A stretch of 64,000 bases of DNA from Paenibacillus silagei. GTDB lineage: Bacteria; Bacillota; Bacilli; Paenibacillales; Paenibacillaceae. The notes under the pieces were generated by a model, which saw only the letters and a program-made list of their open reading frames with translations, was not told the origin of the DNA and did no database searches. Position 1 is the first letter of the stretch. Each line of letters begins with the position of its first letter. The translations under genes were made by a program, and so were the position numbers. The stretch is from positions 62,001 through 126,000 of the forward strand of contig NZ_JAGGLV010000012.1 in the NCBI RefSeq assembly GCF_017874735.1, in the 5' to 3' direction. Shown one piece after another: positions 58,586 to 64,000 of the stretch.

Positions 58586-60097
58586 TCAGCCTCCCGCAAT
58601 CGCCTGCATAATCTGCTGCTGGCTCATGTCCTTCTCTGAAATTTCCTTCACCTTGCGGCGGTCGCGCAGAATGGCGATCCGGTCGCTGACCCGCAGCACC
58701 TCCTCCAGCTCCGAGGAGATGAACAGGAACGACATCCCCTGCCGGGAGAGCGTCAGCACCAGCTTCTGAATCTCTGCCTTGGCTCCGATGTCGATGCCCC
58801 GCGTCGGCTCATCGAGGATGAACAGCTCCGGCTCCGTCAGCAGCCAGCGGGCCAGCAGCACCTTCTGCTGATTGCCGCCGCTGAGGTTCTTGATCAGCTG
58901 GTCCGGGCTGGGAGGGTTGATATTCAGCATACGGATGTATTCTCCGGCCAGCTCCTCCTGCCGCTTGCGCGGGATCGTCTTGAACATCCCGTCCTTGGCC
59001 TGGAGCGCCAGAATAATGTTCTCTCTTACTGTCAGATCGCCGATGATCCCCTCGGTCTTGCGGTTCTCCGAGCAGAAGGCGATCCGCCGTCCTATGGCTT
59101 CCCGGGGGGAGTGCACCCCGCCGCCAGTTGACGGCAGGATCACTTGCCCGAAGTCCGGCTTGTCGGCACCGAACAACAGGCGTGCCGCCTCCGTCCGCCC
59201 GGAACCCAGCAGCCCGGCCAGTCCGACGACCTCTCCCTTGCGGATCGCCAGGTCGAACGGCTCGATCCCGCCCCGGCGGCCCAGCCCTTCCGCCCTCAGC
59301 AGCTCATCGCCCAGGCTGTTCTTGTCCTGTGCCGCAAGCGTTGGCAGCTCATCCAGCAGATGAAGCTCCTTGCCGATCATTTTGAGTACGAGATCCAGGC
59401 GGCTTAGCTCGTTCGCCATGTATTCACCGACCAGCTCGCCGCCGCGCAGAATGGTGACCCGGTCGGAGATTTCATACATCTGGTCCAGAAAATGCGTCAC
59501 AAACAGGATCGACAGCCCCTCCTGCTGAAGCTTCCTCATAATGCGGAACAGCTGATCCACTTCGTTCTGATCCAGGCTTGAGGTCGGCTCATCGAGAATC
59601 AGCACCTTCGCCGAGATATTCAGCGCTCTGGCAATGGCAACCAATTGCTGAACCGCTACAGAGTAGCTCTGTAGAGGCAGGGTGACGTCAATGTGCAGAT
59701 TCATCCGTTCCCGGAGCAGCTCCGCTGCCCGCAGGTTCATCTGCTTCCACTGGATGCAGCCGAACCGCCGCGGCTCCCGGCCGATGAAGATATTCTCGGC
59801 CACGGTCAGGTTGGGGCACAGATTCACCTCCTGATACACGGTGCTGATGCCCGCAGCCTGCGACTCCTGCGGGCTGCGCATGGAGATCGCTGTGCCCTCC
59901 ATCTCTACAAGGCCCTCGTCAATCGAATAGACGCCGGTCAACACCTTGATCAAGGTGGACTTGCCGGCGCCGTTCTCGCCCATCAAGGCATGAACCTCGC
60001 CGGGGAACAGGCGCAGACTCACATCTGTCAGAGCTTTCACCCCCGGAAACCGTTTATGGATCCGGGTCATTTGCAGTATGGGCTGCTGTGTGCTCAT
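58586..60097 (-). CDS. ytfR: Sugar ABC transporter ATP-binding protein, double NBD (YtfR/RbsA-like)
   Basis: 503 residues from ATG 60097. Two nucleotide-binding domains are present. The first has GENGAGKSTLIKVL (about 38-51), a degenerate signature SVAVQQLVAIARAL and VLILDEPTSSLD. The second has a degenerate Walker A, LLGSGRTEAARLLFG, but a good signature LSGGNQQKVLLARWLL and DEPTRGIDIGA. This asymmetry is normal for RbsA-type ATPases. The gene lies about 300 bp after the binding-protein gene; a hairpin and the dispersed element B fill that gap. Confidence 0.92.
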   Translation of the reverse strand: MSTQQPILQMTRIHKRFPGVKALTDVSLRLFPGEVHALMGENGAGKSTLIKVLTGVYSIDEGLVEMEGTAISMRSPQESQAAGISTVYQEVNLCPNLTVAENIFIGREPRRFGCIQWKQMNLRAAELLRERMNLHIDVTLPLQSYSVAVQQLVAIARALNISAKVLILDEPTSSLDQNEVDQLFRIMRKLQQEGLSILFVTHFLDQMYEISDRVTILRGGELVGEYMANELSRLDLVLKMIGKELHLLDELPTLAAQDKNSLGDELLRAEGLGRRGGIEPFDLAIRKGEVVGLAGLLGSGRTEAARLLFGADKPDFGQVILPSTGGGVHSPREAIGRRIAFCSENRKTEGIIGDLTVRENIILALQAKDGMFKTIPRKRQEELAGEYIRMLNINPPSPDQLIKNLSGGNQQKVLLARWLLTEPELFILDEPTRGIDIGAKAEIQKLVLTLSRQGMSFLFISSELEEVLRVSDRIAILRDRRKVKEISEKDMSQQQIMQAIAGG

Positions 60098-60131
60098 AGC
60101 TATATCCACTCCTTCTTCTCCATAGACAACC

Positions 60132-60159
60132 GCTCCGGCGGTTCAAGGACCGCCGGAGC
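60132..60159 (-). other. 11-bp hairpin between binding-protein and ATPase genes
   Basis: GCTCCGGCGGT (60132-60142) pairs perfectly with ACCGCCGGAGC (60149-60159). There is little T tract on the minus strand. Such hairpins commonly stabilise the upstream mRNA, giving more binding protein than ATPase. Confidence 0.6.
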
Positions 60160-60194
60160 AAGTTTTCTACCCGACTTACTGCTATATAAAACGC

Positions 60195-60398
60195 ACTTAA
60201 GGTTTGAACTCGAAGCTTGGTCGTCACTGCGGTGAACATTTGGACTTCCGGCCGCTGCCCGTCAACAGATTTCTTGATTTAATCCGCTCTTCGCGGTTGA
60301 AATCCGTTGACAAAGGCGGACGCTGCCGCTCCTCCAGTTCCAAATTTCCCCTCCGCTTCTTTTTGCTTTTCGTTAATTTCTTTAGTGTGTCTTATATA
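60195..60398. repeat. Dispersed non-coding element, copy B (~204 bp)
   Basis: Second copy of the element at 47803-48042, with the same outer blocks and the same orientation. Its ends form an imperfect inverted repeat of about 22 bp (17 matches; left around 60181-60200, right ending with TCTTATATAGT near 60400), suggesting a MITE-like mobile origin. It sits within the importer operon between the binding-protein and ATPase genes. Confidence 0.72.
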
Positions 60399-60402
60399 GT
60401 AT

Positions 60403-61443
60403 TTAATACTGGCGGCTAGGCAAAGCTTCCTTGGCCTGCTCGGAAGTGAAGGTGGTCTCCTCGGTCACGATCCGGGCCTCTACCGGCTTGCCGTCGACCA
60501 CATCTTTAACTACCTGCATCAGCTGAGGTCCAAGCAGCGGGTTGCACTCGACGATGAAGTTGATTTTACCTTCACTGGCCGCCTGCATGCCGTCCTTCAC
60601 GGCATCGACAGAGATAATCTTGATATCCTGGCCCGGCTTCAAGCCTGCTGCTTCAATCGCCTGAATCGCCCCCAGCGCCATATCGTCGTTATGGGCATAC
60701 AGCACATCGATATCCTTATTGGCCTTCAGGAAGGCCTGCATGACTTCCTTGCCCTTGGCGCGGGTGAAGTCGCCGGTCTGTGAAGCGATGACCTTGAGGT
60801 GCGGGTTATCCTTGATGGTCTCGGCGAAGCCTGCCATCCGGTCATTGGCCGGAGCAGAGCCTGTAGTTCCCTGCAGCTCCACAATATTAATGTCCTCTGA
60901 GGCATCCTTATACTGCTCGGTCAGCCACTTCCCTGCCTTGCGGCCTTCTTCCACGAAATCGGAGCCCAGGAAGGTAACATACAGTGAGGTATCCTTGGAA
61001 TCCACCGCACGGTCTGTCAGAACAACCGGGATGCCCGCAGCCTTAGCCTCCTTCAGCACCGTATCCCAGCCGGATTCTACTACCGGAGAGAAGGAGATGA
61101 CATCGACCTTTTGCTGGATAAAAGAACGCAGTGCCTTGATCTGATTCTCCTGCTTCTGCTGGGCATCCGAGAATTTCAGCGTGTAGCCTGCTTCCTTGGC
61201 TGAATCCTGAATGGACTTCGTATTCGCGCTGCGCCAGCCGCTCTCCGCCCCAACCTGTGAGAAGCCGAGCGTGATGTCCTTGGCCTCTTTGGTGGCATCT
61301 GCCGCCGGCGCCTTCGTTGCTGCACTGTCTGTCTTACCCGCATCCGCCGCCGTGTTCCCGCCGTTATTGCTGCTGCATGCCCCTAACAGGGTCATGGACA
61401 GGGTCAGGGCCAGCACAGCGCCCACTTTTCCAAGCTTCTTCAT
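60403..61443 (-). CDS. ytfQ: Sugar-binding lipoprotein of the importer (YtfQ-like)
   Basis: 346 residues. The signal peptide ends in lipobox LLGAC; an Ala/Lys/Asp-rich linker follows, then a PBP type 1 fold. Conserved segments are LGFSQVGAESGWRSANTKSI, VVLTDRAVDSKDTSLYVTFLGSDF, ELQGTTGSAPANDRM, YAHNDDMALGAIQAI and VECNPLLGPQLMQVV. These match YtfQ, the galactofuranose-binding protein of E. coli. It is the first gene of the importer operon and is divergent from the YesM-type kinase at 61713. Confidence 0.92.
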   Translation of the reverse strand: MKKLGKVGAVLALTLSMTLLGACSSNNGGNTAADAGKTDSAATKAPAADATKEAKDITLGFSQVGAESGWRSANTKSIQDSAKEAGYTLKFSDAQQKQENQIKALRSFIQQKVDVISFSPVVESGWDTVLKEAKAAGIPVVLTDRAVDSKDTSLYVTFLGSDFVEEGRKAGKWLTEQYKDASEDINIVELQGTTGSAPANDRMAGFAETIKDNPHLKVIASQTGDFTRAKGKEVMQAFLKANKDIDVLYAHNDDMALGAIQAIEAAGLKPGQDIKIISVDAVKDGMQAASEGKINFIVECNPLLGPQLMQVVKDVVDGKPVEARIVTEETTFTSEQAKEALPSRQY

Positions 61444-61493
61444 ATCTCCTTATTCCTCCCCCTTGACGTTCACCTTGTTCCGGTGTTGTGCCC

Positions 61494-61510
61494 ATTATAG
61501 AACGCTTACA
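61494..61510 (-). promoter_or_regulatory. -10 element and overlapping cre-like site upstream of ytfQ
   Basis: A minus-strand TATAAT (61499-61494) abuts TGTAAGCGTTCTAT (61510-61497), which matches the cre consensus at 12 of 14 positions. A second TATAAT lies at 61523-61518. The -35 elements are weak, as expected for an activator-dependent promoter under the adjoining response regulator. Confidence 0.5.
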
Positions 61511-61712
61511 GAAGAGCATTATACGGGCAGCCTTTGGCGTTTACTTTCTAATTTTGGGTTTATTCCCTCCTAATAGGTATTTTGGTGTACTTTTTTATTC
61601 AAAAGGTGGATATTTTGTTTGCGCTTTCTTTTTTGTTTCGGTATTCCAATATTTGTTATAAAATAGAGTTAGGAACGGCATCTACTCTACTTGTGAAAGG
61701 GAATTCCCGATA

Positions 61713-63515
61713 ATGCGGATTACACGCTGGATCTCCTCCAGTCTTAGAGCCAAACTGCTGGCTTTGTTCATAGTGCTGTCCACCATACCGCTGATTGCCG
61801 TCGGCCTCATTTCCTACCAGAAATCCTACCAATCCATTTCCAGTCACAGCAAGGCTTCAAGCATGCTTCAGGCCGAAATGCTGGGAACGAATATGGACAA
61901 CCTGTTCAAGGATACCGAGCGTCTGCTGGAGCTTAGCAATAATCCTCAGGTCATCCACTTTCTGTTCTCACAGTCGGAGACCTATCAGGAGGCCAAGGAC
62001 ATTCTGCAGACCTTTACCCTCTACCGGGACACCTACAAGTATGAGAATGTGCTCAACATCAGCCTGATTAATCTGTACGGCAAAGGCATCAGCGAGCGCC
62101 GGGGAATCTTCCAGTCGGCCAGCAACCCGCTGCGCAATCCGCATTTTCAGGCGTTATCCCAGAATCCGGAGCTGATCCTCCGGGTGCCCCCGCCGCTGAT
62201 AACCGGCTATGACCGGGTGGACGGATTCACCTACGGGGACGAGGGCGTGATCTCGATTATGACGGCGGTCAAGCAGCGGATTACGCATGAGGTCATCGGT
62301 TATATCATTGTGGATCTGAGCGATTCCTTCATTAAAGAGTTCTGCGACAAGGTGACGATCGGCACTACCGGATTCTTCTACCTGCTGGACGAGCAGAACA
62401 ATCCCCTCTATGTTCCTCCTGTGAGGGCGGGAGAACTTGCCGTTATTCAGGACAACCTGATTCCTGCGGGGGAACGGGGCAGAAGCGGCAGCTTCGTGCT
62501 TCAGACGGGCGGACCGCCCCGGTTCATCGTCCATACCTCCTCGCTTGCAACAGGCTGGACGATTATCGGCATAGCCCCGCTGCAGGAGATCGTGGCCGAG
62601 GCGAACCGGATCAGGCAGCTGATTATTATCAGCGTGGGCTTAAGCATTATTTTTGCGATCACGCTCCATTATCTGTTGACCCGGCGGCTAACCCGGCCCA
62701 TCCAGCTGCTCCAGCACAAGATGCGCCTGACCGCAAGTGGCTATCTGGAAGCCAAAGTCAAGCCGGACGGTACCGATGAGATCGCCGATCTCGGGCAGAG
62801 CTTCAACATTATGGTGGAGCAGATCAAAGAGTTGCTGGCCCAGAGCATCCGTAAGCAGCAGCAGCTGCAAAAGGCAGAGCTGCGGACGCTTCAGGCGCAG
62901 ATTAACCCTCATTTTCTATATAACACGCTGGATTCTATTGTCTGGATGGCGGAAGCGGGGAATCACGATGGCGTGATCCGGCTGGTGAAGGCGTTATCCG
63001 CGTTCTTCCGGCTTAGTCTCAACAACGGGCGCGACTGGATACAGATCCGCTCCGAGCTTGCCCATGTGCAGAGCTATCTGATCATCCAGCAGATGCGCTA
63101 CCACGACATCCTGGAGTTCAAGGTGGAGGTGGCGGAGGAGCTGCAGGAGTATCCGATTCTGAATATGACCCTGCAGCCGCTGGTTGAGAACGCCCTGTAT
63201 CACGGAATTAAGAATAAGCGGGGCATGGGACTCATCCGCATTGGCGGGTACACCGACGGAGGCACCATTATGCTTACGGTCTCGGACAATGGCATCGGCA
63301 TCCCCGCCGGGCGGCTGGAGGCGCTAAGGGAATCGGTTGAGCATCCCATTCAGTCGGAGGAACCCGAGGACACCGGCCAGGGCGGCTTCGGCCTGCAGAA
63401 TGTGCATCAGCGGCTGCGGCTGTATTTCGGGCCCGAATATGGTATCCGTCTGGACAGCTCGGAAGGCTATGGCACACAGATTACGGTTCGCATACCCAAG
63501 AACAGGGGGGTCTAG
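61713..63515 (+). CDS. Sensor histidine kinase (YesM-like)
   Basis: 600 residues. Membrane helices lie near 13-35 and 300-320, enclosing a dCache-like extracellular sensor. HAMP follows at about 320-375 (RRLTRPIQLLQHKMRLTASG). The His_kinase core has QINPHFLYNTLDSIVWM, and the ATPase has LVENALYHGI, DNGIGIP and GGFGLQNVHQRL. AAAGGG lies 11 nt before the ATG. It is divergent from the YtfQ-type importer and followed at once by its response regulator. It probably senses the imported sugar and turns on that operon. Confidence 0.92.
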   Translation: MRITRWISSSLRAKLLALFIVLSTIPLIAVGLISYQKSYQSISSHSKASSMLQAEMLGTNMDNLFKDTERLLELSNNPQVIHFLFSQSETYQEAKDILQTFTLYRDTYKYENVLNISLINLYGKGISERRGIFQSASNPLRNPHFQALSQNPELILRVPPPLITGYDRVDGFTYGDEGVISIMTAVKQRITHEVIGYIIVDLSDSFIKEFCDKVTIGTTGFFYLLDEQNNPLYVPPVRAGELAVIQDNLIPAGERGRSGSFVLQTGGPPRFIVHTSSLATGWTIIGIAPLQEIVAEANRIRQLIIISVGLSIIFAITLHYLLTRRLTRPIQLLQHKMRLTASGYLEAKVKPDGTDEIADLGQSFNIMVEQIKELLAQSIRKQQQLQKAELRTLQAQINPHFLYNTLDSIVWMAEAGNHDGVIRLVKALSAFFRLSLNNGRDWIQIRSELAHVQSYLIIQQMRYHDILEFKVEVAEELQEYPILNMTLQPLVENALYHGIKNKRGMGLIRIGGYTDGGTIMLTVSDNGIGIPAGRLEALRESVEHPIQSEEPEDTGQGGFGLQNVHQRLRLYFGPEYGIRLDSSEGYGTQITVRIPKNRGV

Positions 63516-63517
63516 TG

Positions 63518-64000
63518 ATGAAGAAGATTATGCTGGTGGATGACGAGATCCTGATCCGCGAGAATATTCGGGAATGTATCGATTGGGAGAAGGAGGGCTT
63601 CCTCTATTGCGGTGACGCTCCCGACGGTGAGCTGGCGCTGCCTATTATTGAAGCGCAGCTGCCCGACATTCTGATTACCGATATCAAAATGCCGTTCATG
63701 AACGGCCTGGAGCTTACCTCTGTCGTCCGCCAAAAATTCCCGCAGATCAAAATCATCATTCTCAGCGGCCATGATGACTTCCAGTATGCCCAGCAGGCGC
63801 TGCGCCTGGGGGTCGAGGATTACTGCCTGAAGCCGTTCAGCGCAGCCGACCTGCTGCAGCTTCTGCGCAGCGTCAGCGCCCGGATTGATGAGGAATTACG
63901 GATCAGGCACAAATATGCCTACACCCCCGAGAATCTGTTCGCCGATCTGTGCGGAGGCCTGATCAGCACCGCTGCCGCCTATGAAGCGGCGGCCCAGCTT
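63518..64000 (+). CDS. Response regulator, YesN-like (N-terminal part; runs off the right edge)
   Basis: 161 codons are in the window. The receiver domain starts KKIMLVDDEILIRENIRE, with phospho-Asp in LITDIKMPFMNG (near residue 54) and CLKPF near 105. A linker follows with LRIRHKYAYTPENLF, typical of long YesN proteins, whose AraC domain would lie beyond the edge. GGGGGG precedes ATG 63518 by 7 nt, and the start lies 2 nt after the kinase stop. It is the partner of that kinase. Confidence 0.9.
   Translation, partial: MKKIMLVDDEILIRENIRECIDWEKEGFLYCGDAPDGELALPIIEAQLPDILITDIKMPFMNGLELTSVVRQKFPQIKIIILSGHDDFQYAQQALRLGVEDYCLKPFSAADLLQLLRSVSARIDEELRIRHKYAYTPENLFADLCGGLISTAAAYEAAAQL

Noticed and set aside
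47803..60398. Classical insertion sequence at the two dispersed elements
   Set aside because: No transposase frame is present in either copy; the elements are under 250 bp, so at most MITE-like.

Overview
The window looks like a chromosomal segment of a Paenibacillus-type Firmicute. This is inferred from gene content; no 16S rRNA is present. The pointers are HelD, a T-box-controlled trpS, LicT-type antitermination, lpl/ytc-type sugar transport with YesM/YesN-type two-component systems, an XynD-like arabinoxylanase carrying CBM6 and CBM36 modules, strong AGGAGG ribosome binding sites and consensus sigma-A promoters. No rRNA, tRNA, phage or classical IS element was seen.

Region 1-7 kb: 5' part of helD (minus strand), a candidate small RNA, a quinone/catechol detoxification pair (flavin reductase, MhqO-like dioxygenase) behind two MhqR-type operators, a MerR-GNAT-GNAT operon behind a 19-bp-spacer MerR promoter, and trpS behind a tryptophan T-box. 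Region 7-20 kb: an ABC-2 type exporter pair; a TetR/MFS/FtsX-permease/ATPase efflux operon; an aldo/keto reductase divergent from a MarR gene, with three operators; an ArsR-MarR pair divergent from a quinone oxidoreductase, again with three operators; a histidine phosphatase; a Rieske oxygenase. Region 20-26 kb: a LicT-controlled aryl-beta-glucoside locus (licT, PTS IIBCA, 6-phospho-beta-glucosidase, KdgT-like permease) with two RAT/terminator elements. Region 26-35 kb: FMN reductase, LuxR regulator, saccharopine-dehydrogenase-like protein, DUF817 protein, XRE regulator, a truncated DUF2975 (YoaS-like) gene, LysR and O-methyltransferase, and a manganese-type ABC importer.

Region 35-42 kb: a long repeat-bearing non-coding stretch, a phosphodiesterase/MFS pair, an unusual fusion of an adenylate-forming domain with an SbnA-like 2,3-diaminopropionate synthase domain (plus a translationally coupled 63-codon ORF), and a YheC/D-type ATP-grasp gene. 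Region 42-48 kb: lplB-ytcP-solute-binding protein with a YesM-type kinase and an AraC-type response regulator. Region 48-50.5 kb is the oddest part: an AraC gene, a six-copy 51-bp hairpin repeat array, a restriction-endonuclease-like/HTH protein gene, then a second, diverged six-copy array of the same 51-bp family. A third, two-copy array lies at 35.3 kb. Region 50.5-64 kb: a xylan operon (GH43-CBM6-CBM36, GH43, GH10), then a YtfQRT/YjfF-type sugar ABC importer with two paralogous binding proteins and a divergent YesM-type kinase/response regulator cut by the window end. CcpA cre-like sites precede several of the sugar operons.

A second dispersed non-coding element of about 205-240 bp occurs at 47.8 kb and at 60.2 kb; the latter copy sits inside the sugar importer operon. 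The best candidate for something undescribed is the repeat-flanked nuclease-like gene at 48.9-50.4 kb.
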